A stretch of DNA of 64,000 nt from Allomuricauda sp. TMED12 (GTDB lineage Bacteria; Bacteroidota; Bacteroidia; Flavobacteriales; Flavobacteriaceae), in contig NHBR02000105.1 of the NCBI GenBank assembly GCA_002167435.2, positions 1 through 64,000 of the forward strand, in the 5' to 3' direction. Below, in pieces: positions 24,626 to 34,411 of this stretch. A model generated the notes under the pieces. It did no database searches, was not told where the DNA came from, and saw only the letters and a list, made by a program, of their open reading frames with translations. A program made the translations under genes and the position numbers. The stretch's first letter is position 1, and the number at the start of each line of letters is the position of its first letter.

Positions 24626-25320
24626 TATATCATATCCTTTGGTAATGTGTGATGATAAACAACTATTGGTTTATCTGTTTCATCTTCTTTATATGTATTA
24701 ATAAAATTCCATCTTGCGTCATCCTGAAGATATGCTCTTTTAATACTATACTTAGTTTGGTTCTGTAGCCACCAATATGTCCACTGATCCCAGCTTCTAA
24801 GTTCTTCAGGATAAAGTTCTGTGTCCCAGTTCCATTCTCTTGTTGATTGTTTAAACCACAACTGATACCATTGCTGCATAAATTCAATAGTTTTTTTATT
24901 CGATCTGTACATAAACATCCCACAGTGATCGGTCAGGTTACCGCCAGGAAATTCAGATATCTTTCCTGAGTATGGCCTGATCTTTGTTATCATAAGATCG
25001 ATACCCTTTGTATGATAATCAAATATTGTTGAGATATCTTCATGCATAATTTCTGTATCAGAATCAAGATATACAGTGTGTTTATAGGGGGTACGACTCA
25101 ATGCCCATAACTTAGCACGCGCGTTATTTGGGACATCTTCTGTTACGATATGATCAAATGTGTTATAGAGATCATCTGTTACCCACTCTTTGTGAGTAAA
25201 CAGTGTTACATGTGCTTTGGGATAATAATCTTTAAGAGAAGTGGCAGAATAGATTGCTCCTGTTAGAAACTTCTTCTCAACAGATGCGGCGTAGAGGAAC
25301 CCTTTACTCGGTATCTCCAT
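24625..25320 (-). CDS. Glycosyltransferase-A fold protein (GT8-like, 231 aa)
   Basis: It has 'GFLYAASVEKKFLTGAIYSA', 'KAHVTLFTHKEW', the D-x-D motif in 'KHTVYLDSDTEIMHEDISTI', then 'GGNLTDHCGMFMYRSNKKTI' and 'QTKYSIKRAYLQDDARWNFI', consistent with a GT-A/GT8-like nucleotide-sugar transferase. It starts within the last codons of the gene upstream (17-nt overlap) and abuts the pseudoazurin gene. It marks the right boundary of the accessory island. Substrate unknown. Confidence 0.7.
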   Translation of the reverse strand: MEIPSKGFLYAASVEKKFLTGAIYSATSLKDYYPKAHVTLFTHKEWVTDDLYNTFDHIVTEDVPNNARAKLWALSRTPYKHTVYLDSDTEIMHEDISTIFDYHTKGIDLMITKIRPYSGKISEFPGGNLTDHCGMFMYRSNKKTIEFMQQWYQLWFKQSTREWNWDTELYPEELRSWDQWTYWWLQNQTKYSIKRAYLQDDARWNFINTYKEDETDKPIVVYHHTLPKDMI

Positions 25321-25750
25321 CTTGTATTTCCTTCATATATAGTGCTGTTGTAAGAACTTGCACTTCCATAATACTTTTTGCTTTTCTAATCCTTGACTTT
25401 GAAACTCTGTCTGTTGAATTTTTGATTTCAGGAATTTCAAATGCCTCGAGTTTAACAGTAAATAGTGCATCAGCCTTTGCACGATCTTCTGATTCTTTCT
25501 GTTGCTGTTCCTTTAACTTTCTAGCATTCTCTCTTTCTGTAGCAAATTTCTCTGTAGAAGCATCAATAGCCTCAGTACCAAAGGTGTCAATAATCTCTTT
25601 CCAATCAGGATTACCTTCTTCAGTGTCTGATACTGCTGCCTCCATTACTCGTCCATCTGAATAATGAAACTGACAAATAATTTGTGTCTTCTCGTCAGTT
25701 GCCCAGAATGGGTGTTTGATTTCTCTTGTGATTTGTTCTTCATTTTCCAT
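25304..25750 (-). CDS. Conserved marine-phage protein downstream of fibre gene (148 aa)
   Basis: Start ATG 25750 (MENEEQITREIKHPFWATDE) forms a TAATG overlap with the fibre gene stop. The N-terminal half ('QIICQFHYSDGRVMEAAVSD', 'EGNPDWKEIIDTFG') is a conserved block I associate with T4-like cyanophage hypothetical proteins next to fibre genes; the middle is a charged coiled coil (about residues 60-100). It may be a fibre assembly factor, inferred from position only. Confidence 0.65.
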   Translation of the reverse strand: MENEEQITREIKHPFWATDEKTQIICQFHYSDGRVMEAAVSDTEEGNPDWKEIIDTFGTEAIDASTEKFATERENARKLKEQQQKESEDRAKADALFTVKLEAFEIPEIKNSTDRVSKSRIRKAKSIMEVQVLTTALYMKEIQDGDTE

Positions 25751-26868
25751 TAAGCTGTCCTCAACCATAAACTTACGTTTGAAATATCTTCAGTGCTGCT
25801 AAGAATCGTAGCTCCTGTATAAGATCCTGTGTAGCTTCCTGCATAGTTTGCTGAATATGTTCTACTACCGGCATAATAACCAGTGTACGAACCAGAGAAA
25901 AAGTTAGCATAGTATCCAGTATAATAACCAGTAAAGCTACCAGCAATTCTTCCAGAGAAGGTCCTTACGTATACACCAGCATATGTACCAGCAAAGTTAC
26001 CCTGATAAGATCCTGTGTAGCTTCCTGCATAGTTAGCACTATATGTTCTGTTACCTGCATAATATCCCGTATATGTTCCAGAATAGTTTGCATTCTGTCT
26101 CTGTCTTCTTGTATCAGTAAAAGCTGATCCTTGTCTTGTCCATGTACCACCAGTTGTTGGTGCACTTGTTTGAATTTTATATGTACCAATACCAGAAGAA
26201 ATAATTCTATTTCTAAAGATATTTACAAGTGTTTTAATCTCTGTGTCTGACATCTCTTGTAGCATATTATCATTGCTACGAACTTTTATCGGTCTGACTG
26301 TAGGAATAGAATTGCTTGGATTTATATTTTGTGTTTGCTTTTTCCATAAAACTGTTTGATTCTCATCAAAATTTCCCTGAGCATTGACAACTCTATTAAA
26401 AATAATAGCTTGTTGTCCCCACGTACCATTACCTGGGTTATTAGGTTGTAGTTTATAAGATCCTAATCCATACCCTGTAGCTGCAGATTTTAACATATTT
26501 AAAGCATTAGTAATAATAGTATCATGTAGATTACTATTATCCATCTCACGAACACCACTATCATACTCAACAGGTCTTACAGCAGATGATTCTGATTCAG
26601 TTGCGGTTCTTTGATAGAAGTTTGTTGTAGATGTGAGAATATTTGTACCTGCGGGATGTGTTCCCACTGCTTGATCTCTTCTGGTATCTACAAAACTTCC
26701 TATCGACACAGCACCTGCAGGTGTACTTCCAACTGCTACATTACCTGTATTGATATCACTAGTAACGAACTCTTCTAGAACCCTAAATGCAGCATAATTC
26801 AGTTCTGAACCATTCATCTCTTTAAGAGATTTAGGATTTGTATTATTAATTTTAAGCGGAAGAACCAT
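25750..26868 (-). CDS. Tail fibre-like protein with Tyr/Gly-rich YTGxY repeats (372 aa)
   Basis: The N-terminus (MVLPLKINNTNPKSLKEMNG...) is followed by two related segments of about 110 residues ('SNLHDTIITNALNMLKSAATG' and 'EMSDTEIKTLVNIFRNRIISS', each ending in a GxYK...P..GtW pattern). A C-terminal low-complexity region (about residues 258-355) is built of Y-x-G-x-Y units, with the block from TGYYAG through YSANYAGSYTGSY occurring twice. The ending 'TGATILSSTEDISNVSLWLRT' resembles marine T4-like fibre or spike ends. Role probably receptor contact or trimer shaft. Confidence 0.75.
   Translation of the reverse strand: MVLPLKINNTNPKSLKEMNGSELNYAAFRVLEEFVTSDINTGNVAVGSTPAGAVSIGSFVDTRRDQAVGTHPAGTNILTSTTNFYQRTATESESSAVRPVEYDSGVREMDNSNLHDTIITNALNMLKSAATGYGLGSYKLQPNNPGNGTWGQQAIIFNRVVNAQGNFDENQTVLWKKQTQNINPSNSIPTVRPIKVRSNDNMLQEMSDTEIKTLVNIFRNRIISSGIGTYKIQTSAPTTGGTWTRQGSAFTDTRRQRQNANYSGTYTGYYAGNRTYSANYAGSYTGSYQGNFAGTYAGVYVRTFSGRIAGSFTGYYTGYYANFFSGSYTGYYAGSRTYSANYAGSYTGSYTGATILSSTEDISNVSLWLRTA
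25808..26105 (-). repeat. Tandem YxGxY coding repeats in fibre gene
   Basis: About 300 bp encoding near-tandem Y-x-G-x-Y units. Two copies of about 60 bp, around 25820-25885 and 25998-26062, are almost identical (both encode YAGxRTYSANYAGSYTGSY), consistent with recent duplication or recombination. Confidence 0.7.
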
Positions 26869-26879
26869 TATCTAAAACC

Positions 26880-28916
26880 TTATGGGAACACCTGAGTGCC
26901 GCTGACATTAAACACCTTTAAAACATTGGAAGCTGCTATCGTAGTAGTAATATTAACAGACCCGAGGTTGGACATTACAGCAGATCCTGTAACAGCCCCT
27001 GATAATGTAATAGTTGGATCAATGGTATCAAAGTTCAGCTTACCTGTTGAATCATTATATGTTACAGAGATACCTGCTTCTGTATTTGTTGGATTGACCA
27101 TATTTCCGACAATATCTTGAACAGATTCTGTAAAGTTATCAATGTTGCTAGTTACATGATTATGTGAATCGTCAACAATAGAAACGGCGAGGTTAAACGT
27201 TGATGAAGCAAGGTTTGATAGAGTAACGGAACCGGTTGCATCCCCTGTTAGGTTAATTGTTGGGTCAGCAGTAAGAGTAAAATCAAATTCATTGCTAGCA
27301 TCATCGTATGTGACGCTGATTCCTGTCTCTGTGTTGCCAGTAACCATAGATCCTGCAAAATCTTGAACAGCTTCTTGTGATAAAGTAGTAGCAATAGATA
27401 CATTACCCAGATTTGTCATTGTGGCTGAACCTGTTACTGGTCCTGTCAATGTGATTGTAGGATCAGCTACATTAAAGTTCAGTTTACCACTACCATCATC
27501 ATATGTTACTGCAATACCCGATTCTGTATTACCAGAAATCATTGTACCAACAACATCTTGTACGTTTTCTGTAAAATCAGAAATGTTTGATACAACATGG
27601 TTGTGACTATTATTAGCAATTGCTAATGTAATCTTTCCTGTAGAATCGTCATATACACCCGTGATACCACCAGACTCAGAGTTTGATGTGAACATTGCTC
27701 CAACAAGATCTTGAGAAAATTCTGTAAACGTGAATGAATCTGCATCAAAAACAACTTCTGAACCAATAGTAAAATCACCCGTTACAGCTGTAGCTCCTTG
27801 AAGATTAAGTCCAACAGTAATTGCTGTTGTTCCTCCTGAACCACCACCTGCTCTCAAATAACGGGTATCTGTGTCTTCACCACTATATCTAAGAGTTGTT
27901 GCATTAAGTGATCCTTGTACATCCATTTTATATGATGAAGGAGCTCTACCCACTCCAATATTACCTGATGTATTGATTGTAATCCTTGTTGTGTCAGAAG
28001 CTCCTGTTGCAATCAGAAACGAATTGGAGCCAGAGGATATACCATCTGTATGAACTGTGAGACGTCCAAGCATGTCGCCGACACCATCACGTCTGAGATA
28101 TGCTGCGTTCAGTGTAGCCGAACTACCTGCAGCTGCAAGATTATTCAAAGCAGATATAATATTTGTATCAGCTCCTCCAGTGTAATCAGTGGACATGTTA
28201 CCACCAATTTCTGTTTGAGCATCATCTGCCACTACCTTAACTTCATTGATCGCCGCAGTGATATTAGTTGCAGTAGTATTCAATGACATGTTACCTATAT
28301 CTGTTTCATGTTCATTGATTGCGCTTGTCAGAGTTGTGGCGGTAGTGTTGAGAGCGTCATTACCCTGAAGAACATCGAGTTCATTAATAGCTGCGGACAA
28401 ATCTGTAGCGGTTGTAGTAAGTGAAGCATTGCCCTGCCGTGTATCTAATTCATTGATTGCCTGAGAAAACGTCTGAGCAGTTGTTGTTAGTGTTGTTGTA
28501 CCAGCTTCTGTTCTTAAAGTATTTAATTCAGCGACAACGTCAGGAGCAGAGGTACCACTAAATGTAAATGTATCAACAGCAAACCCAACGGTAACAGCAG
28601 TAAGAGAAATTGTAATATCGTTAGTACCATCAGAACCTCCTACAAGGGAACCAAGAATGATAAATGTGTCGGATGCAGAGTACCCTGAACCTCCTGTATT
28701 AACCGTTACAGCTGAATAAGTACCTGCAGATACAACAACATTAAAAGTTGCTAATGTTCCTGTGTGTCCTGTTGGTGGTTGGGCTGTTACTCCTGTGTAT
28801 GTTACTGACGAATTAGCACTAAGAGTGCTCAGGTCACCAAGGCCAGCACCAATTGTGTTGGTTTTAACACGCCATTGTTCAAAGGTATCTGTCTGGGGGA
28901 CTTTAACTATTGCCAT
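26880..28916 (-). CDS. Tail fibre / adhesin-like virion protein (678 aa)
   Basis: N-terminus MAIVKVPQTDTFEQWRVKTN is a recurrent virion-protein head in marine T4-like phages. Residues about 70-110 contain a 'GGSGYSASDTF' module also seen in the gp8-like protein. A run of about 24-residue repeats ('TTATDLSAAINELDxxxGN', about residues 140-230) is followed by three 'GNTEtGISVTYDDxsgkLnF / vTGSaxmsNLGsV' repeats forming a shaft. It overlaps the small gene upstream by 14 nt. A TATAAATA box lies about 140 bases upstream. Confidence 0.75.
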   Translation of the reverse strand: MAIVKVPQTDTFEQWRVKTNTIGAGLGDLSTLSANSSVTYTGVTAQPPTGHTGTLATFNVVVSAGTYSAVTVNTGGSGYSASDTFIILGSLVGGSDGTNDITISLTAVTVGFAVDTFTFSGTSAPDVVAELNTLRTEAGTTTLTTTAQTFSQAINELDTRQGNASLTTTATDLSAAINELDVLQGNDALNTTATTLTSAINEHETDIGNMSLNTTATNITAAINEVKVVADDAQTEIGGNMSTDYTGGADTNIISALNNLAAAGSSATLNAAYLRRDGVGDMLGRLTVHTDGISSGSNSFLIATGASDTTRITINTSGNIGVGRAPSSYKMDVQGSLNATTLRYSGEDTDTRYLRAGGGSGGTTAITVGLNLQGATAVTGDFTIGSEVVFDADSFTFTEFSQDLVGAMFTSNSESGGITGVYDDSTGKITLAIANNSHNHVVSNISDFTENVQDVVGTMISGNTESGIAVTYDDGSGKLNFNVADPTITLTGPVTGSATMTNLGNVSIATTLSQEAVQDFAGSMVTGNTETGISVTYDDASNEFDFTLTADPTINLTGDATGSVTLSNLASSTFNLAVSIVDDSHNHVTSNIDNFTESVQDIVGNMVNPTNTEAGISVTYNDSTGKLNFDTIDPTITLSGAVTGSAVMSNLGSVNITTTIAASNVLKVFNVSGTQVFP

Positions 28917-29127
28917 CGTTTGTAATCTCTCTGTTTATAAGTTGCTTCACCAAATCCTTGAGCTCAGCAACATCTTGTTTTAAATCTTCTACGTCTTGTA
29001 CCCTTTGTTTAGCAAGCTGATGAGCGGACATTCCTTGTGTGGTCATCTGCTTATTCATATTTATAATAGCATTTGTAGTCGTATCTCTAAAAAGTCCAGG
29101 ATAACCTTCAACAGGAATATAATTCAT
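28903..29127 (-). CDS. Small coiled-coil virion-associated protein (74 aa)
   Basis: Starts MNYIPVEGYPGLFRDTTTNA ('vEGy.gLyRD..t.aIiN'), a motif found in small proteins preceding fibre genes in T4-like marine phages, and ends in a heptad-rich helix 'RVQDVEDLKQDVAELKDLVK'. It overlaps the DUF4815 gene by 1 nt and the fibre gene downstream by 14 nt. Probably a fibre or baseplate connector; function unknown. Confidence 0.7.
   Translation of the reverse strand: MNYIPVEGYPGLFRDTTTNAIINMNKQMTTQGMSAHQLAKQRVQDVEDLKQDVAELKDLVKQLINREITNDGNS
29058..29065 (-). promoter_or_regulatory. Possible internal late promoter box TATAAATA
   Basis: Perfect TATAAATA within the 74-residue gene, about 142 bases upstream of the 678-residue fibre ATG. 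Position is plausible for boosting fibre expression, but it lies in coding sequence, so chance cannot be excluded. Confidence 0.4.
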
Positions 29128-32100
29128 TATGGTAGTACCGCAATAGCTCTCAGATCTCTAGCTGTTGGAACACGAGAACTGTTAGTGGTTCTGAATACAA
29201 GTTTCAATTGGAATACAGAGAACAAGCCCGTAGGATCAATTTCCCATTTAACTTCGCGATGCTGATCACCATCAGAAATTTGAATTGCTTCTAGTGGTGT
29301 TGCAAGAGTCCATGCAGAAGTCTCAAGATCTTCTTCTGTATTGTTAGCTTTATAATATAGATCTATAAATGTGTTTGAAGGTCTATTAATATCAATATAT
29401 ACGTTGATACCATCAGCTGCATCTGTCAACTTGATAATCTTTGTTAGATACTTTGCAGCTGCAGATCCTATTCCTGTTTCTGCTACAAAATCACTAACAA
29501 TATTAAATGGTGCGGCTGCACCTGTTGCAGCAGGATTATCAATTCTATTTGCTATTGTAAATACGGAACATCTCTCAAGGTCAATCACAGGGGAGATGTT
29601 ATCTCTTGTAGATGTGAATGACCCTCTGATGAACATAGTTTTTCCTGCTTGTTCATTATCATCAGAAGCAATAACTTTTGGTCTATCGACTCGATAATTT
29701 TGGTTAACAATGATTGGAGAAAATGAAGTACTTGTTACGTAAGGAGTAGGAGATGTTTGTCCTAAAGACATCCCCGAAGATAATCTGACACCATATGTAG
29801 AATTTGTTCCTGGGAAATTCAGCTGCTGAATAAATGGATAGAATGTGTCAAACTTTTGATTTTCTGTTGCTGTGACGTTTGATCCACCAGCAATCCCTGT
29901 ACCTGTTGCATTTGTTGTTAATGTGATAGTATAGCTGTCCATTTCAATACTTGACACCACATGAGTACCGTTTAACTCTGATGCAGGGATGCCATTAGCA
30001 GCAACCGCTCCTGTAATAGTAACACTAGATGAAATACTATTTGTTGTTTCAAAGAAATGATGGTTGGGGTGGGAAACTCTGACTGTATTTGTTCCACTTG
30101 TTGTTTTAAAAGGATTTTTTACTAACTGTCTTGTTAGAGTCGAAGCATTCTGTAGAACAACCTGGCCAGTACTTGCAATATCAAAATCAGCTCTTTTGAG
30201 ATTAAATTTTAAGTCTTTATTTTGATCGGGAGTCCATGTAGAAGCATTCTGTGACAAGAACATAACACCAGCATAAGGCTGCTTTGAAATACGCTCGCCG
30301 GTGATATAGTTATCCTCACCAATCTCAGAATACCAAACCTGATACTCATTAGTATTTGCCATAACAACAAAACAATATTCAACATTCTCTTGTAGATAGA
30401 CAGGAGAAGGAAATGTAAATGTTGTGACTTGATTAGGATCGGGATTACTAACAGTAAGATCAACCACATTAATATTTGCAGCATTTACTGTAACTTCACC
30501 AAATGGAATTATTCGAGGAGTAGGAATACCATTTTCCATTTCACGAAGTTGTACTGTAACAGGAATTGATGAATCTTTTGTGTGGAAGAATAGATCAACA
30601 GATGTAATAAACGCTCCACCTGTAACATCAATCATAAACGATTGGGCGAGAGGATCACCCCATCCACGATTATCTCTCTCCTGTCTCCAAGCAATAAATT
30701 CACTACTCTGAGCCTGTCTTGGTACAATTCTATCATCAGTAACCTCTCTACGTTCAATTCTTGGAACACGTGTTGAGATAGTTACGTTTTCTTTTGTTTC
30801 AATCAAGCCCTTTGCAGAATACGCCTCTGAAGCAGATGTACTTGTCAAAGCATCATTGTTAGTACTGTTATCTGTTAGTTTAAATATTCTTGTACCCGTT
30901 TGGAATCTTGTGGTTGAATTGTTTGGAACAAAGAATGATCCAATAACTTCACCCTGAGCGTCCGTAGAAAGGGCTGTAGCGCCTGAGGGGTGTGCAGTGA
31001 TTGTATTGGAACCATTTACAACACCATTATCTGTATCTTCAAATGTTGTGAATGAGGACTCTTCTCTGACAAAATTTGCCACCGATACGCCATCGAAGAA
31101 AGCATATACAGTTGTGTTCGGCTTCATTCTTGTTGCTTTAAAGTTTATAATACGGGATCTGACAAAAGGAGCAAAATTAACTTCTACAACTCTATCACCA
31201 ATATCTGTAGTGATAGTCTCGGGAACGACAGATGTCTCAACCCCTCTTCTACTTTGTCCTTCATCAAATGATTCTGTTACCCTTTGAAAAATACGGTTGC
31301 CTTGAGTAAATCGATCCCCTCTTCCCGTAATAACAGGAGTGCCAGTCCAGTTGGTCTGCCATTCTCCCCACACGGTACCTAAAGCATTTGTTTCATCAAT
31401 AATACCAAGCATGGCATCAAAAACACCTTCTTGGTCAACGATGACGTTAGGACGACGTGATGTGTCCTTCCATTCATCAGATGTGGGTGACAATTCAAGT
31501 GTACCTGTCCATGAGAATACATCGTAAGGATTGACATTTATAAAAGAAGATGCCTGGCTTTGATTAAATAATGATACTTGTGTGTATGGAAGAGTCACAA
31601 GTGCACCAGTCTTCTGTACATTAGATGATAAAGCACTACTGTACATCAACCTAACATTGTCCTCGGAGAACATAGGCCTGACAAGTCTCCTATCACGATC
31701 TATTGCAGCTCTATACTCTGAATTAGTTACATCACCAACATTATGAGAAGCAAAACTGTCTGTTATAAATCCTGCCTTCTGTCTTGTTGTGAGAGTTGTT
31801 GGATCAATAATTTCTTTACCAGCAGCCTCTTTTTCAAGAAGAGAAAGAGATGTAAAATATTCTATTCGATTCAATCGACGCTCAAGTTTACCAATATCTC
31901 TCATTGTGTAGCGTTTATTGTCGATAATTTTTATACCAACTTCTTCAGGTGATAATGTATAAGCAGGAATTGATAAGTGATATAGTATCATTGCATCTTT
32001 TGGATCTTCTGGTAACTCTGGTTCAATAGCGGGAACGCCTTCTACAACACCAAATTTACCTACCTTATCAAGGAAAACTTTATCCATTCTATTCAGATAG

Positions 32101-34397
32101 AATTGAAGATCTGTTGTGAAGGTAGTTAACGGCTCAGGACAAAAACCTACAGAGGCACCTGTACCAGAGAAGTTGTTACCAGCATTTGATTGACGTGGTC
32201 TAAAATCAATAGCTGATCTTAGTTCAATAACCTCACCTGTATTCTTTGAAGTAAATGAAGGAATATCTTCATATGAAACAGCCACCCCTTCACTGTCCAC
32301 CAAATTACTATATGAGTCAACAGAGAAGAAATCTCCTGCACCAACATGTGTAAAATACTCATATTTAATGAGCAGTTGTCCTGTTGGCCTGAATGCGGTA
32401 TTTGTTTTTAATTTAATTCTTGCTGGAGCATAGAAGTTATCTCTATGACCATTATCAAAGTCATAATACTCTGAAACATCTGTATCTGTAATTGTTGCAG
32501 CAGTAGAGAAGTCAGCTGCCATATAAACTGCTCTTAACTTATAACCATCAGCATGGCCCAGCTGCATGTCCCCAGACTCAACAGTTGATTGAACGCTAAC
32601 AGGAAACAAATTAAGATTTGGTGAACCACTGGTTGTTAATGACTTTTGTTTATGTTCCAATGTTCTCTTTACACCAGCAACTAACTTAACAGTTTGAGTG
32701 TTATATGCTGAAAGGTTTGAAATAATTACTGACTCTGATCCTGTTTGAATATTAACATCACTTGACGATAGTGACACATTTGTGCCGTTACCTGTACCTG
32801 TAGCAATCGTAAGAATCCAGTTCTCATTATCAAACGGTTCAAATAATTCGTTCGTACCAACAGTACCAAATGTTACCTGCCCACCAGAAACTGTTTGTGC
32901 AGAAAATTCCCTGTTACTAAAATATACATAGTTAAAATCATCAGCAACACCGTCGGGTTGACTATCACAAGTTTTTACTCTTGAGAACGGCAAAGGAAAT
33001 ACTAATTTATTTCGTTGTGGTTCGTTAATTACAGCATTGGTACCAACAAGAACAAGATCGCCCTTAAATTCAGGGGTGCCAGCCATTCTCAAAGATCTTG
33101 CTGTATTAAACAGCTGTGCTGAGTTCATTTGAATATCAAACAGGTAAACTCTGTATGTACTCGACCCCGCATATACAATTGATCTTGCTCTAGCAAATCC
33201 AATAATACTACCGCCACCAGATACAGCATTTCTAATTTCTATCTGACTAAATGTTGTGATATCAGGAATACCTTCAACATTATTAATATTAACATAGTTA
33301 CCAACAACCATTGGTGTTGAGGTAGCTTCTAGTAATGATGTTGATCTTGCTTTATTGATATTGACAAAGCGAGTTGCAAGTGTTTCAATTTCATAACCAC
33401 GAACGTATGCTTTAGAAGGCTCGACACCAATTGATAATTTAGTGTTATCACCAGGCGTGTTGATCTCTGTATGTTCTTTAATATTAGCAAGAAATGGTCT
33501 GACAGCATAGTTACCCGACTCATCAAATGTTCTACGTGCAAGAGTTTCTTCGATAATATTGTAATCAGTTGTTGTTATAAATTTTTGAGGAACACCATTA
33601 ACAATTCTCAATAATAGTAAGAAATCATCAATAGTTGTACCTTCCACTGCTTGTTTAGAAAGAGTTGTTTTAATTTGATATCTATGAGCTCCAGGAGCAG
33701 CATAATTGGATGTACCGTTTGCATTATCATTAAGAGTAGCATCAGCAGCAGGTGTCACAATCGATTCATCAATAGTAAGACCAACATCATAGGATGCGTT
33801 TGATGTATATTTGTTGAGTATAAGCTCTTGTGATTGAACAATTACAAACTTACCTTTAATGTAGTAAATACCTTCACTTATAAAAGCTAACGATCCAAAA
33901 CCAGTTGCTGCCGATGCAGCAGTCGTAGCAGTGAATCCACCTGAGTCGGCTGTGAGCGTTTCACCCGCTGCAAATTCTTTTGCTTGACTTGTACCAGTAG
34001 TTTGATATTTCAAATAAAGTGTATCGGGATCTGATCCTGCAGCAGCTGCAACAGCAACAACCTTAGCAGTAACACCTGAAGTGCCTCCCGTCATAACCTT
34101 ACCTTTGAGACTTGTAAGACTTGCAGCAGATGATGTTGCTAACTTTACAAAATCTTGATAATTTTCATATGTGATTCCCCCTGGAATAACCATTGCTCCT
34201 TCTTTGAACAAATGATTGCCCATTGAATTGACTTGATTCTGAAGTATGGATTGAATCTGCGTCAGCTCTCGTGCTTGAACAGCATGGCCTGGTCTAAAAA
34301 GAATTTGATTGTACTTCTCTTTTGGAGAAAGACCATCTACGGCTGTTGCCGTTTCAAAATCATCATAGTATGGTTCTACATTAAGTTTAATTGCCAT
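29127..34397 (-). CDS. DUF4815-containing giant virion protein (1756 aa)
   Basis: The N-terminus MAIKLNVEPYYDDFETATAV, then 'YNQILFRPGHAVQARELTQI' and 'LQNQVNSMGNHLFKEGAMVI', is the DUF4815 signature of a large structural protein in marine T4-like phages, placed after gp8 where T4 carries gp9-gp12. Residues about 60-170 and 1420-1480 are Gly/Thr-rich insert modules. The C-terminus ('WEIDPTGLFSVFQLKLVFRT') is beta-rich. It is the longest gene in the window and probably connects baseplate wedges to fibres. No frame disruption seen. Confidence 0.85.
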   Translation of the reverse strand: MAIKLNVEPYYDDFETATAVDGLSPKEKYNQILFRPGHAVQARELTQIQSILQNQVNSMGNHLFKEGAMVIPGGITYENYQDFVKLATSSAASLTSLKGKVMTGGTSGVTAKVVAVAAAAGSDPDTLYLKYQTTGTSQAKEFAAGETLTADSGGFTATTAASAATGFGSLAFISEGIYYIKGKFVIVQSQELILNKYTSNASYDVGLTIDESIVTPAADATLNDNANGTSNYAAPGAHRYQIKTTLSKQAVEGTTIDDFLLLLRIVNGVPQKFITTTDYNIIEETLARRTFDESGNYAVRPFLANIKEHTEINTPGDNTKLSIGVEPSKAYVRGYEIETLATRFVNINKARSTSLLEATSTPMVVGNYVNINNVEGIPDITTFSQIEIRNAVSGGGSIIGFARARSIVYAGSSTYRVYLFDIQMNSAQLFNTARSLRMAGTPEFKGDLVLVGTNAVINEPQRNKLVFPLPFSRVKTCDSQPDGVADDFNYVYFSNREFSAQTVSGGQVTFGTVGTNELFEPFDNENWILTIATGTGNGTNVSLSSSDVNIQTGSESVIISNLSAYNTQTVKLVAGVKRTLEHKQKSLTTSGSPNLNLFPVSVQSTVESGDMQLGHADGYKLRAVYMAADFSTAATITDTDVSEYYDFDNGHRDNFYAPARIKLKTNTAFRPTGQLLIKYEYFTHVGAGDFFSVDSYSNLVDSEGVAVSYEDIPSFTSKNTGEVIELRSAIDFRPRQSNAGNNFSGTGASVGFCPEPLTTFTTDLQFYLNRMDKVFLDKVGKFGVVEGVPAIEPELPEDPKDAMILYHLSIPAYTLSPEEVGIKIIDNKRYTMRDIGKLERRLNRIEYFTSLSLLEKEAAGKEIIDPTTLTTRQKAGFITDSFASHNVGDVTNSEYRAAIDRDRRLVRPMFSEDNVRLMYSSALSSNVQKTGALVTLPYTQVSLFNQSQASSFINVNPYDVFSWTGTLELSPTSDEWKDTSRRPNVIVDQEGVFDAMLGIIDETNALGTVWGEWQTNWTGTPVITGRGDRFTQGNRIFQRVTESFDEGQSRRGVETSVVPETITTDIGDRVVEVNFAPFVRSRIINFKATRMKPNTTVYAFFDGVSVANFVREESSFTTFEDTDNGVVNGSNTITAHPSGATALSTDAQGEVIGSFFVPNNSTTRFQTGTRIFKLTDNSTNNDALTSTSASEAYSAKGLIETKENVTISTRVPRIERREVTDDRIVPRQAQSSEFIAWRQERDNRGWGDPLAQSFMIDVTGGAFITSVDLFFHTKDSSIPVTVQLREMENGIPTPRIIPFGEVTVNAANINVVDLTVSNPDPNQVTTFTFPSPVYLQENVEYCFVVMANTNEYQVWYSEIGEDNYITGERISKQPYAGVMFLSQNASTWTPDQNKDLKFNLKRADFDIASTGQVVLQNASTLTRQLVKNPFKTTSGTNTVRVSHPNHHFFETTNSISSSVTITGAVAANGIPASELNGTHVVSSIEMDSYTITLTTNATGTGIAGGSNVTATENQKFDTFYPFIQQLNFPGTNSTYGVRLSSGMSLGQTSPTPYVTSTSFSPIIVNQNYRVDRPKVIASDDNEQAGKTMFIRGSFTSTRDNISPVIDLERCSVFTIANRIDNPAATGAAAPFNIVSDFVAETGIGSAAAKYLTKIIKLTDAADGINVYIDINRPSNTFIDLYYKANNTEEDLETSAWTLATPLEAIQISDGDQHREVKWEIDPTGLFSVFQLKLVFRTTNSSRVPTARDLRAIAVLP

Positions 34398-34411
34398 ATC
34401 GCTTTATACCT

